The notes under the pieces: generated by a model
What the model saw: only the letters and a program-made list of their open reading frames with translations
Told to the model about the DNA's origin: nothing
Database searches by the model: none
Shown: positions 1 through 9,277 of the stretch, one piece after another
Numbering within the stretch: position 1 is the stretch's first letter
Layout: every line of letters begins with the position of its first letter
Program-made: the position numbers and the translations under genes
From: Pseudomonadota bacterium
Lineage (GTDB): Bacteria; Pseudomonadota; Alphaproteobacteria; Micropepsales; Micropepsaceae
Length of the DNA stretch: 13,583 bases
Direction of reading: 5' to 3'
NCBI GenBank assembly: GCA_021808875.1
Contig: JAKBAU010000063.1
Coordinates: 1-13,583, forward strand

Positions 1-1
1 A

Positions 2-636
2 ACTGATGCCCTGGAAGATGATCCGGAACGCCACGTCAGCGCAGTAGCTAACCGCCGTAGCAATCAGACCAGGAACGGTCCTGGCCGGACGCTTACCTTG
101 ATATCGCCTTCATCACTGGCGCCGCCGAATGGCCTGGCTGTGACAGCCAGCGCCTCTGGTCCGAACGAATTTATGTTGTGCTGCCATCCGACCACCCACG
201 CGCCGAGGCCGAACAGGTCGGTTTCGCAGAGCTTGCCGGTGAGGCGTTCATCGTCAGCGAAAGCGCTCCGGGCGAGGAGATCCATGACTATCTCGTGCAA
301 CGCCTCGCCGATCTCGGGCGTCATCCTGATATTCAGCAGCAGGCGGTCGGACGAGACAATTTGATGCGGCTGGTGGCGCTCGGGCGCGGGCTGACGGTGA
401 CGAGCGAAGCAACCACGGCCACGCACATTCCCGGCGTTGTCTTTCGCCCGATCATTGGCGAAATTCTGCCGTTCTCCGCAGTCTGGTCGCCTCGCAACGA
501 CAATCCGGCTTTAGGCGCCATGCTCGACATCGCCCGGTCGATGGCCGGCGCCGCCGCCGCGCCGGACTTCAGCGAGAACCCTCACGCCCCGTTCCAACCC
601 GCCTTGCCGTTGCAAAACCGCGATCCGTCGCGATGA
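2..636 (+). pseudogene. LysR-type regulator, C-terminal effector-binding part, probably frameshifted and cut by the window edge
   Basis: This is the effector-binding half of a LysR-family transcription factor; the DNA-binding N-terminus would lie left of the window. From about position 97 the frame reads LDIAFITGAAEWPGCD, then WSERIYVVLPSDHPRA, a typical LysR co-inducer domain, and it ends with TGA at 634-636. Upstream, that frame has stops at 49-51 and 58-60. Another frame gives EDDPERHVSAVANRR at about 14-58, which is what I would expect just before LDIAFITG in this family. Joining the two requires removing about 38 bases (59-96), so I infer a frame-breaking insertion and a pseudogene. The 3' end overlaps the convergent DUF2274 gene by 68 bases. 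LysR genes are commonly found at this end of such trb operons. The LysR assignment is firm, the pseudogene call moderate: a sequencing error or an unrelated upstream stretch are alternatives. Confidence 0.6.
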
Positions 637-808
637 ACCGCTCTAGCATTGGCACGATCAAACGAACTGGATCGGCGGACGGTTGTCCCGCTTCTCGGCC
701 GAGAATGTCCGCATAAGCGGCGAGATCGCGATGGAGGGAAGCAGGCAACTCGACGGTGATTTTCACCGGCTTGTCGTTGGCAATGGGTCCGAGTTTCAGC
801 TTCGCCAT
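569..808 (-). CDS. DUF2274 family protein, last gene of the trb operon
   Basis: This is a 79-residue protein starting MAKLKLGPIANDKPVKITVE, the typical opening of the small DUF2274 family that follows trbI in alphaproteobacterial conjugative elements. The middle (PASLHRDLAAYADIL) and the LIVPMLERFIATDRGF stretch suggest a short DNA-binding fold like ribbon-helix-helix proteins, but the function is not established. I chose the ATG at 806-808 over an in-frame ATG 21 bases upstream because GGAGG lies 6 bases before it, inside the end of trbI, and because the family starts at this lysine-rich segment. The start lies one base past the trbI stop, so translation is probably coupled. The 3' end overlaps the convergent LysR remnant. 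The family assignment is good; the role is unknown. Confidence 0.85.
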   Translation of the reverse strand: MAKLKLGPIANDKPVKITVELPASLHRDLAAYADILGREAGQPSADPVRLIVPMLERFIATDRGFATARRVGTGREGSR

Positions 809-809
809 G

Positions 810-2053
810 TCAGCCTCCGTAGGGTTCAAGCACGAGGTCGCGCGTGACGATGACCCGGACCGGAAACCCCGGTCGGATCGTCAGCGTCGGCGCGATGTTG
901 AGTTGGCGGCTAACGATCTGCTGGCCCGTCTGGCTGACGCTATTAGACGCGCCCTGACGAAGCGCCTGGACCAGATTGTTTTCGTTCTGGCTGGTCCCGG
1001 CCTCCGCGCCGACGCTGAGCAGCGTGGACAGCGCAGCAGCCTTGAATAGCTCGCCCCAATGGTAGTCGACGCCATCTTCAAGGCCGGCATAGCCTTCGGC
1101 ATCAGCGCCGGGCTGCCGTTCGAGCACGATCGAGCGACCGTTAGGGAACAGGAGCCGGTTCCAGACGAGCAGGATGCGGCGCTGGCCGAAGCCAACGCCG
1201 GAATCATACTGACCGACGACGCGCGTGCCCTGTGGGATGAGCAGGATCTTGCCTGTAGGACTGTCGTAGATGCTCTCCGTCACCTGTGCGGTGATCTGGC
1301 CGGGAAGATCGGAGCGGATACCGGTGATGAGCGCAGCCGCAATCACCGCGCCGGCTTGAAGCACGTTGGCCGACGCCGGCGCCGTGACGCGATCGGGGGA
1401 AACGGTGCGCTTGTCGGGCGTCTGGTTGAGGAAGGCGAGCTGGCGGTCCTGCGCCGAGGGTGTCGAAGGCTGCGGCGCCAGACCAAGGCTGGCGAGATCG
1501 GTCTGAGGAACAGGCGTGGCCGCCGCCGCCGCCGGGCTATTCGTCGGCCGCGTTTCGGTGGATGAGAACAGCCGCGCGGTGCGGGCGGATTCGGTCTCTT
1601 GAAGGCGGCGCTGCTCCTCCTGGCTGATGCCGGGATTGGGCATGGCCATGGGCGGCGTGGGGACGGATTGGCCGGCATTTTGCGCGCTCAGGATCGGTCG
1701 GCCGAGATCGCCTGGCAGCGGCGGCCCGAGCTTGGGCACGCCGGAATAATCCTTCGGCAGGCCGGCGAGACCGTCCGGCGTCGTTCGGTTGTCAGTGGAA
1801 TAGAGTTCCTGGCCCTGATTACCGCCGTGACGGGTCTGGAGGGCATAGATCAGCGCGCCGCCAAGACCCACGCTCGTCACCAGCGCGATCCCGGCAAGCG
1901 CCTTGCGCGACAGCCGCGTCACGCGCGGCGGTTCAGGGCGCAGTCGCATGGCCGCAGCCGGCTCGCCGATCAGCGGCTGGGCGTCATCCTCCGCCTTCGG
2001 CGAGCGCGGGGATTCGGGCTCCTTCCCGCCTTCCTTTTCCGGATCAATCTCGC

Positions 2054-2057
<4 letters not shown>
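810..2057 (-). CDS. trbI: TrbI, VirB10-like channel protein of the type IV secretion system
   Basis: TrbI is the VirB10 equivalent. It is anchored in the inner membrane, crosses the periplasm and contributes to the outer-membrane core of the conjugation channel. The 415-residue product has a charged cytoplasmic N-terminus (1-50), one membrane segment (about 52-72), a long proline- and glutamine-rich periplasmic linker (about 75-215) and a C-terminal TrbI/VirB10 domain. That domain carries GKILLIPQGTRVVGQYDSG, then RILLVWNRLLFPNGRSIVL and a conserved GVDYHWGELF stretch. Length and order match the family. The start codon is GTG (2055-2057), overlapping the trbG stop as GTGA, which indicates translational coupling. 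It is followed directly by the DUF2274 gene. Identity is clear from the domain and from its place after trbG. Confidence 0.96.
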
Positions 2058-3093
<1,036 letters not shown>

Positions 3094-3097
<4 letters not shown>

Positions 3098-3777
3098 GAT
3101 CCAAGTTCCTTCGACCAGTTGATGGCGTTGATGTAGATTCCGAGCGGGTTCTTCCTCAGCGTGTCGGCGTCGCGCGGTGGCTGCACGGCGACCGTCAGGA
3201 TGGCGGACCAGCGTTCGATGCTGCTGAGCGATCCGTCCTGGTAGCGGCGCTCGATCCAGGCGACGCGGAAGCTCGACGGCGAGGCGCGGATGACGCTGGA
3301 GAGTTCGACAGCGATCTGGAGCTTGCCGACATTGGCGAAAGGATCGTTGGCGCGGGCGTAGTCGTTCAGTGCCAACGCGCCGCCCTGGGTGGTGAAGTCA
3401 TAAGCGCGCAGCCAGTTCTGACGCACGATGATCGGATCGGCGGGGATGCCTCGGACCTGCTCGATGAAACGCGCGAGGTAGAAGGCGATCTGCGGATCGT
3501 TGGGCTGATAGTCGGGCGTCGCAGGCGCCACGGCCTGCGCCGCGCCGAGCTTGTCGACCTGCACCACCCACGGCACGATCGAGCCATTGGCCGACTGCCA
3601 GACCAGGGCGGCGGACAGCCCGGCCGACAAGGCGAGCGAACCGAAAGCCATCAGTCGCCAGTTCTTTGCCTGCACGCGGGCCGAGCCGATACGCTCGTCC
3701 CAGACCTGCGCGGCGCGCTGATATGGCGTCTCGGGTTGCGGAGATTTGCCGTAATGGGTGGATGGTCGCTTGAACAT
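3094..3777 (-). CDS. trbF: TrbF, VirB8-like inner-membrane scaffold protein
   Basis: TrbF is the VirB8 equivalent, a bitopic inner-membrane protein whose periplasmic domain nucleates channel assembly. The 227-residue product has a short cytoplasmic tail with the family motif NPYQ-like TPYQRAAQVWDERIGSARVQ (about 17-36), one membrane helix (about 42-62) and a periplasmic NTF2-like domain. That domain carries FYLARFIEQVRGIPADPIIV and the C-terminal SFRVAWIERRYQDGSLSSIE with NPLGIYINAINWSKEL at the end, which is very typical of TrbF. It starts two bases after the trbL stop and ends by overlapping the trbG start. Length and position fit the family. Confidence 0.96.
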
Positions 3778-3779
3778 GA

Positions 3780-5138
3780 TCAGTCGCTTTCAGAGAGGTT
3801 GACGGAAGAGCCGCCGCCGTGGCTGTCACCGCTGCGCACGGCATGGGCGGCGGTCTGAACGCCATGGGTCATCTGCTGCGAGCGCTTCATGCGCGTCGCC
3901 CAAGCCGGCTGGCCTTCGGCGGCGGAAGATGAAGCAGCGGCGGGCGCGGCGGCCTCGGCCTCGGCCGCTTCTCCGCCCGCGACGGAGCCGCCCGTGGCTT
4001 CGATAGCCGCGCGGCTTCCCGCCTGAAAACTGGAATTGAGACTGTCGGCGGCGCGCGATGCGGCGCGCTTCAAGGGCGAAACGGCGGCTTGTGCGCCAGC
4101 ATTGGCGACGCCGCCAAGACCCGAGGCGACACCGGATGCGCCGGACTGACCAGCAGCTCCGAGGCTGTAGGCGGTCGAGGCGCCGCCCGCCATTGCGGCT
4201 CCGCCACGCGCGGCAGCGGCGGCTCCCCCAGCGAGAGCAGCGCCACCCGAGGCGACGACGCCAACGGTCGCGGCGCCCGCCGCGACCATGCCGCCAGCGG
4301 CGAGACCCGTGCCGATCGCCGCGCCTGCGCCGAGCTGGGGACCGCCGGAGACGAGGCCGTTGGCGATACCGGGGCCGAAAATGCCCAAGCCGAGCAGCGA
4401 CAACGCCGCAAGCACGATCGCCATGGCCTGATCGATCGTCGGCGTCGCGCCTCCGAAGCCCGCGGTGAACTGCGAGAACAGGGTCGAGCCGATGCCGATG
4501 ATGACGGCGAGCACGAGCACCTTGATACCTGACGAAATGACGTTGCCGAGCACGCGCTCTGCCATGAAGGCGGATTTGCCGAAGAGGCCGAAGGGGATCA
4601 GCACGAAACCTGCGAGCGTCGTTAGCTTGAACTCGATCAGCGTCACGAACAGCTGGATCGCCAGAATGAAGAAGGCGAGCAGCACCAGCGCCCACGCGAA
4701 CAGCATGCAGGCGATCTGGATGAAGTTCTCGAAGAATGAGACATAGCCCATCAGATTCGAGATCGCGGTGAGCAGCGGACGGCTTGCGTCGAGCCCGGTT
4801 TGGGCGACCTGGCCCGGCTGCATCAGCTGAGCGGCGGTAAAGCCGGTGCCGGAGGCCTTGAGACCGAGCCCGGCAAAGCTGTTGAAGACGATTTTGGCGA
4901 GGTTGTTCCAGTTGGAGATCAGATAGGCGAAGACTCCGACGAACAACGTCTTTTTGACGAGCCGCGCCATGATGTCCTCGTCGGCGCCCCAGCTCCAGAA
5001 AAGCGCGGCCAGCGTGACGTCGATGACGATGAGCGTGGTGGCGATGAAGCCGACCTCGCCGCCGAGAAGGCCGAAGCCGCTGTCGATATAGCTCGTGAAG
5101 ACGCCGAGGAATTGGTCGATGACGCCGGTGTTGCCCAT
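3780..5138 (-). CDS. trbL: TrbL, VirB6-like polytopic membrane protein
   Basis: TrbL is the VirB6 equivalent, an inner-membrane protein with several helices that forms part of the DNA path. The 452-residue product begins MGNTGVIDQFLGVFTSYIDS and has hydrophobic segments at roughly 25-48, 58-80, 140-165, 165-190 and 205-265, including FVTLIEFKLTTLAGFVLIPFG, a hallmark stretch of TrbL. From about residue 270 it changes into a long alanine-, glycine- and serine-rich low-complexity tail with little predicted structure, ending in NLSESD. Such tails are common in this family but vary in length. It starts three bases after the stop of the TrbK-like gene and ends two bases before trbF. Family identity is clear; exact helix limits are estimates. 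Confidence 0.95.
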   Translation of the reverse strand: MGNTGVIDQFLGVFTSYIDSGFGLLGGEVGFIATTLIVIDVTLAALFWSWGADEDIMARLVKKTLFVGVFAYLISNWNNLAKIVFNSFAGLGLKASGTGFTAAQLMQPGQVAQTGLDASRPLLTAISNLMGYVSFFENFIQIACMLFAWALVLLAFFILAIQLFVTLIEFKLTTLAGFVLIPFGLFGKSAFMAERVLGNVISSGIKVLVLAVIIGIGSTLFSQFTAGFGGATPTIDQAMAIVLAALSLLGLGIFGPGIANGLVSGGPQLGAGAAIGTGLAAGGMVAAGAATVGVVASGGAALAGGAAAAARGGAAMAGGASTAYSLGAAGQSGASGVASGLGGVANAGAQAAVSPLKRAASRAADSLNSSFQAGSRAAIEATGGSVAGGEAAEAEAAAPAAASSSAAEGQPAWATRMKRSQQMTHGVQTAAHAVRSGDSHGGGSSVNLSESD

Positions 5139-5141
5139 GGC

Positions 5142-5399
5142 TTAGCGCTCCTTACCCAGAAAGCGGCGGCGGTTCTTGGCCCAGGCGGCGAGGCAGCCGG
5201 CATCGCGCTCGCCGGCTTCGCCGAGCGTGTTGCATCGATCCAGTTCAGCAGCGAGCGGATCGGCGCTGGCGGCGATTGTCGGTGCGGCCGTGAATGTCTC
5301 GGCGGGCTCGGGTTTGCGCGTGGGGTCGATGACCGCCGCCGTGATCGCGACGGACGCGAAAACGACGGCGCCGATGCGCGCGAGGGTCTTGGCATCCAC
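5142..5399 (-). CDS. TrbK-like small protein, putative entry exclusion
   Basis: This 85-residue protein lies between trbJ and trbL, where alphaproteobacterial trb operons carry the alternative TrbK (TrbK-alt) family, thought to block redundant DNA entry. It has one N-terminal hydrophobic segment (about 8-24), a variable proline- and alanine-rich linker, and a C-terminal DPLAAELDRC...AGCLAAWAKNRRRFLG module with two cysteines (56 and 69) that probably pair in the periplasm. The start is GTG at 5397-5399, preceded by GAGG that overlaps the trbJ stop; an ATG two codons away is out of frame. Unlike the classical RP4 TrbK it shows no convincing lipobox. The exclusion function is inferred from family and position only. 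Confidence 0.85.
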   Translation of the reverse strand: MDAKTLARIGAVVFASVAITAAVIDPTRKPEPAETFTAAPTIAASADPLAAELDRCNTLGEAGERDAGCLAAWAKNRRRFLGKER

Positions 5400-5410
5400 A
5401 GGTCGTCGCC

Positions 5411-6178
5411 TCAGTTGCCGGAGTGGAACATCTGGGCGTTGCCGGGCTGATAGCCGGCGCCGGGGGTCAGAAATGTCTGACGCTGGGCCTGGCCTTGCGC
5501 TGCGGCGGCGGAGCGTTCGGCGTCACGCAGTGCATCGGCGCGCCCGTTCGCGGCGACGACGGCGGTTAGATCGGCGATCTGCTGCGCGGCGAGCGCCACC
5601 AACTGATTCCCAGCTTGCGTCGCCTGCAATGCGCCGGTCGCGTTCTGGCTGGCGCCCACCAGCACCGACATCTGCGCAGAATTCGTGCCCAGATTGGAGA
5701 CGACGGTGGCCTGCGTCTTCATCGCGTCCTGGAGCCCGGCGAGCGTGTTCTGCCACCGAGCCTGCGCATTGGCGACGAGCTGGGCGCTGGAACCCGACAT
5801 GGAGGCGGTCGAATACTGGCTCTGGAACGCCGTATTGATCGCCTGCGTGTTGTAGGTGATGTTCTGGGCTTGGGAGAGCAAGGTCTGGGTGCGCTGGAGT
5901 GACTGCTCGATCTGGTTGAGCGAGGAGACCGGTAGACTCGCTAGATTGCGCGCCTGATTGATCAGCATCTGGGTCTGATTTTGCAGTGACGTGATCTGAT
6001 TGGTGATCTGCTGGAGGCTGCGTGCGGCGGTCAGCACGTTTTGGGCATAGTTCGACGGATCGAACACCACCCACTGCGCATGGGCGGGCGAGGCCAGCAT
6101 CGGTGCGAGCGCCAAGGGCGCGGCGAGAAGCGCGATGGCGAAACGCCGGGCGCGGATACGGAAGCGGATGTGGGTCAT
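5411..6178 (-). CDS. trbJ: TrbJ, VirB5-like periplasmic protein
   Basis: TrbJ is the VirB5-type subunit of the conjugation apparatus, exported to the periplasm and thought to sit at the pilus tip or to help pilus assembly. The 255-residue product has an Sec signal peptide (basic n-region to about 12, hydrophobic core 13-28, probable cleavage after ASPAHA at 34), then QWVVFDPSNYAQNVLTAARS, a strong TrbJ signature. The rest is helical and glutamine-, asparagine- and alanine-rich (LQQITNQITSLQNQTQMLIN), likely coiled coil. I chose the ATG at 6176-6178, which overlaps the trbE stop as ATGA and puts the signal peptide at the N-terminus. A start 36 codons further upstream would bury the signal and run through trbE. 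Confidence 0.95.
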   Translation of the reverse strand: MTHIRFRIRARRFAIALLAAPLALAPMLASPAHAQWVVFDPSNYAQNVLTAARSLQQITNQITSLQNQTQMLINQARNLASLPVSSLNQIEQSLQRTQTLLSQAQNITYNTQAINTAFQSQYSTASMSGSSAQLVANAQARWQNTLAGLQDAMKTQATVVSNLGTNSAQMSVLVGASQNATGALQATQAGNQLVALAAQQIADLTAVVAANGRADALRDAERSAAAAQGQAQRQTFLTPGAGYQPGNAQMFHSGN

Positions 6179-8649
6179 GGCGTGATCTCCGGGTTGAGAG
6201 TGGACGGAATGCGGGTTTGCGGGATGACGTTGGTGAGGCCGGCGATCATGTCGGCCGCCCAATCGAGCCGGTTCTCGCGCAGCCACGCGGCGAGGAATCC
6301 CTCAGCGCCGGAACGGGCATGAACCTCGGCGATGAGTTGCTGGTGCTGGCGTGAGGACGCGGCGCAGAGCGATAGCGCCACCTCGGCAAGGCCGAGTTCG
6401 AACAGGCGGTTGCCGCGCCGCGACTGGCAGTAATAGTCGCGCTTGGGCATGGCCCGAGCGACGATCTCGATCTGGCGGTCGTTGAGGCCGAAGCGGCGAT
6501 AAATGACGGTGATCTGGGGTTCGATCGCCCGCTCGTTCGGGAGCAGCAGGCGGGTCTGGCAGCTCTCGATGATCGCGGGCGCGATCGCGCTGCCGTCGAT
6601 GTCCGACAGGCTTTGCGTGGCGAAAATGACGGAGGCGTTCTTCTTGCGCAACGTCTTCAGCCATTCGCGAAGCTGGCCAGCGAAACCCTCGTCGTCGAGG
6701 GCGAGCCAGCCTTCATCGACGATGATAAGCGTCGGCGAACCGTCGAGCCGGTCCTCGATGCGGTGGAAGAGGTAGGCAAGTACGGCGGGCGCGGCTTCCG
6801 TGCCGATCAGACCTTCGGTCTCGAACGCCTGAACGGTGGCCGTGCCGAGATGTTCGCTCTCGGCGTCGAGCAGTCGGCCCCACGCGCTGCCGATGCAGTA
6901 AGGGCGCAGCGCCTGCTTCAGATCGTTGGACTGCAACAACACGCAAAGGCCGGTGATCGTGCGTTCCTCGATGGGCGCGGAGGCAAGTGAGGTGAGCGCG
7001 GTCCAGATGTGTTCCTTCACTTCGGGGCTGATGCTGACGCTTTCGCGCTTGAGGATCGCGACGATCCAGTCGGCGGCCCAGGCGCGTTCGGCGGTGTCGT
7101 CGACGCGCGCGAGCGGTTGCAGCGACACGCTGGCGGCGCTGCCTTCGGTGAGACCGCCGCCGAGATCGTGCCAGTCGCCGCGCATGGCGAGCGCGGCGGC
7201 TCGGATGGAACCGCCGAAATCGAAGGCGAATACCTGCGCGCCTGCGTAACGGCGGAACTGCAAGGCCATCAGCGCCAGAAGAACGGATTTTCCTGCGCCT
7301 GTCGGCCCAACGATCAGCGTGTGACCGACATCCCCGACATGGAGGGAAAACCGGAACGGGGTCGAGCCTTCGGTCTTGCCGAAGAGCAGCGGGGGCGCTG
7401 CGAAATGCTCGTCCCGTTCCGGCCCCGCCCACACCGCTGACAAGGGTATCATATGGGCGAGATTCAGCGTGGAGATCGGTGGCTGCCGGACGTTGGCGTA
7501 AACATGCCCCGGCAGCGAGCCTAGCCAGGCATCCACCGCGTTGATCGTCTCGGGCATGGCAGTGAAGTCACGGCCCTGGATCACCTTCTCGACGAGGCGC
7601 AACTTCTCGTCTGCGGTGCGGGGATCGGCGTCCCATACCGTCACGGTGGCGGTGACATAGGCGATGCCGGCATAGTCTGCGCCGAGTTCCTGCAACGCCA
7701 GATCGGCGTCGGCCGCCTTGTTCGAGGCGTCGGTGTCGACCAGCGCCGAGGCTTCGTTGGTCATCACCTCCTTGAGGATCGCAGCGATCGACTTGCGCTT
7801 GGCGAACCACTGGCGGCGGATTTTGGTGAGCAGTTTGGTCGCATCCGTCTTGTCGAGCAGGATCGCGCGCGTGCTCCACCGGTAAGGAAAGGCGAGCCGG
7901 TTCAATTCGTCCAGCAGACCTGGCGTCGTCGCGGTCGGAAATCCGGTGACGGTCAGCACCCGCAGGTGCTGCTTGCCAAGCCGGGGTTCGAGGCCGCCGG
8001 TCAACGGCTGATCTGCCAGCAGTGCGTCGAGATACATGGGCGTTTCGGGCACGCGGACACGGTGCCGCTTGGTCGAGACGCAGGCGTGCAGATAGGTCAG
8101 CGTTTCGGCATCATCGAGCCAGGCGGATTCCGGCATGAAGGCTTCGACGAGGCGAAGAATACGGTCGGTGCGATCAGCGAAGCCGGTCAGCGCCTCGCGG
8201 GGATCGAGACCTTTCTGCTCCCGGCCCTCGTAGAGCCAGCTTTCGGCGCGCGCGATGTCCTCTGCCGGGGGCAGATATGTGAAAGTCAGAAAGAAGCTGG
8301 ATTCAAAATGTGCCCCGGCTTCTTCGAAGTCAGCCTTGCGTTCGGCGTCAACCAGCGCCGAGGCCGCATCCGGGAATGTGCTTTCGGGATAGCGGTTCGA
8401 GACGTGGCGTTGCGCTTCTACGAAGATCGCCCAGCCGGAACCGAGGCGGCGGAAGGCGTTGTTCAACCGCCCCGCCACGGCGACCAGTTCGGCGGGCACG
8501 GCGCTATCGAGGTCCGGTCCGCGAAACCGCGCCGTGCGCTGAAAGCTGCCATCCTTATTGAGGACGACGCCTTCGCCGATCAGCGCCACCCACGGCAGAA
8601 AATCGGCGAGCCGGCTATTTTTGTTGCGATATTCGGCGAGGTTCATCAT
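6175..8649 (-). CDS. trbE: TrbE, VirB4-like conjugation ATPase
   Basis: TrbE is the large VirB4-type ATPase that energises pilus assembly and DNA transport at the inner membrane. The 824-residue product begins MMNLAEYRNKNSRLADFLPW and contains GEGVVLNKDGSFQRTARFRG, the conserved CagE/TrbE/VirB N-terminal region. The ATPase core has Walker A GPTGAGKS at 448-455, LIIVDE (Walker B, D645/E646) and a nearby VIFATQSLSDIDGS stretch. I chose the ATG at 8647-8649 (a second ATG follows at once), which leaves 14 bases after the trbD stop and has GAGG upstream; the open frame reaches 31 codons further but overlaps trbD and lacks family similarity there. Both nucleotide-binding motifs are intact and the length is normal, so it should be functional. 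Confidence 0.96.
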   Translation of the reverse strand: MMNLAEYRNKNSRLADFLPWVALIGEGVVLNKDGSFQRTARFRGPDLDSAVPAELVAVAGRLNNAFRRLGSGWAIFVEAQRHVSNRYPESTFPDAASALVDAERKADFEEAGAHFESSFFLTFTYLPPAEDIARAESWLYEGREQKGLDPREALTGFADRTDRILRLVEAFMPESAWLDDAETLTYLHACVSTKRHRVRVPETPMYLDALLADQPLTGGLEPRLGKQHLRVLTVTGFPTATTPGLLDELNRLAFPYRWSTRAILLDKTDATKLLTKIRRQWFAKRKSIAAILKEVMTNEASALVDTDASNKAADADLALQELGADYAGIAYVTATVTVWDADPRTADEKLRLVEKVIQGRDFTAMPETINAVDAWLGSLPGHVYANVRQPPISTLNLAHMIPLSAVWAGPERDEHFAAPPLLFGKTEGSTPFRFSLHVGDVGHTLIVGPTGAGKSVLLALMALQFRRYAGAQVFAFDFGGSIRAAALAMRGDWHDLGGGLTEGSAASVSLQPLARVDDTAERAWAADWIVAILKRESVSISPEVKEHIWTALTSLASAPIEERTITGLCVLLQSNDLKQALRPYCIGSAWGRLLDAESEHLGTATVQAFETEGLIGTEAAPAVLAYLFHRIEDRLDGSPTLIIVDEGWLALDDEGFAGQLREWLKTLRKKNASVIFATQSLSDIDGSAIAPAIIESCQTRLLLPNERAIEPQITVIYRRFGLNDRQIEIVARAMPKRDYYCQSRRGNRLFELGLAEVALSLCAASSRQHQQLIAEVHARSGAEGFLAAWLRENRLDWAADMIAGLTNVIPQTRIPSTLNPEITP

Positions 8650-8663
8650 CGAAGCGCCCTCGT

Positions 8664-8945
8664 TCAAACCGACAGGTGCGCGGGGATGCGCAGATGACGG
8701 CGCACCACGTCGACGAAGAGCGGATCGCGCTTCGCCGCCCACACGGCGGCCACATGGCCGACCGCCCAGATGGCGAGGCCGACCAGCCAGAGGCGAAGCC
8801 CGAGCCCTATGGCGCCCGCGAGCGTACCGTTCAGAATCGCAATGGCGCGCGGCGCGCCGCCGAGCAGGATCGGCTCGGATAACGCCCGGTGCAGCGGGAC
8901 CGTGAAGCCGGGGACTTCACCGACCTGCTCGACGACTGCGGCCAT
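8664..8945 (-). CDS. trbD: TrbD, VirB3-like inner-membrane protein
   Basis: TrbD is the small VirB3-type protein that sits next to the TrbE ATPase in the inner membrane. The 93-residue product has a short N-terminal part with VPGFTVPLHRALSEPILLGG, the family signature, a hydrophobic hairpin region (about 33-70) and a C-terminal RDPLFVDVVRRHLRIPAHL segment, also typical. Its ATG shares one base with the trbC stop (TGATG), so the two are translationally coupled. trbE follows after 14 bases. Confidence 0.95.
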   Translation of the reverse strand: MAAVVEQVGEVPGFTVPLHRALSEPILLGGAPRAIAILNGTLAGAIGLGLRLWLVGLAIWAVGHVAAVWAAKRDPLFVDVVRRHLRIPAHLSV

Positions 8946-9277
8946 CAGACGAGCGCCCCGCCGCTAAACGAGAAGAACGACAGGAAGAAGGAACTGGCGG
9001 CGAAGGCGATGGAGAGGCCGAACACGATTTGGATCAGGCGGCGGAAGCCGCCCGAGGTGTCGCCGAAGGCCAGTGACAAGCCCGTGGCGATGATGACAAT
9101 GACGGCCACGATCTTGGCGACCGGGCCTTCGATCGATTGCAGGATCTGTTGCAACGGTTGTTCCCACGGCATCGACGAACCGGAGGCGTGGGCGGGTGCG
9201 GCCATCATCACGCTCAGGACCGCAATGGAAACCGACGCGGCGAGGTGGCGGCGCAGACGAGACGTGACAGGCATCAT
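8945..9277 (-). CDS. trbC: TrbC, VirB2-like conjugative pilin
   Basis: TrbC is the pilin precursor of the P-type mating pilus. The 110-residue product has a signal peptide with probable cleavage after APAHA (residue 31), then SGSSMPWEQPLQQILQSIEG and two membrane helices (about 52-72 and 80-104) around a short FGDTSGGFRR loop, the standard VirB2/TrbC pilin layout. RP4 TrbC is further processed and cyclised by TraF; no such peptidase gene is in the window. Two ATG codons stand in tandem (9275-9277 and 9272-9274); the first overlaps the trbB stop as ATGA and is preferred. Longer in-frame extensions upstream are arginine-rich trbB antiframe and are not credible. Confidence 0.94.
   Translation of the reverse strand: MMPVTSRLRRHLAASVSIAVLSVMMAAPAHASGSSMPWEQPLQQILQSIEGPVAKIVAVIVIIATGLSLAFGDTSGGFRRLIQIVFGLSIAFAASSFFLSFFSFSGGALV

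Noticed and set aside
3826..4695. Arginine-rich frames across trbL on both strands
   Set aside because: Arginine- and alanine-rich low-complexity products are typical off-frame readings of GC-rich DNA; TrbL signature motifs are in the chosen frame.
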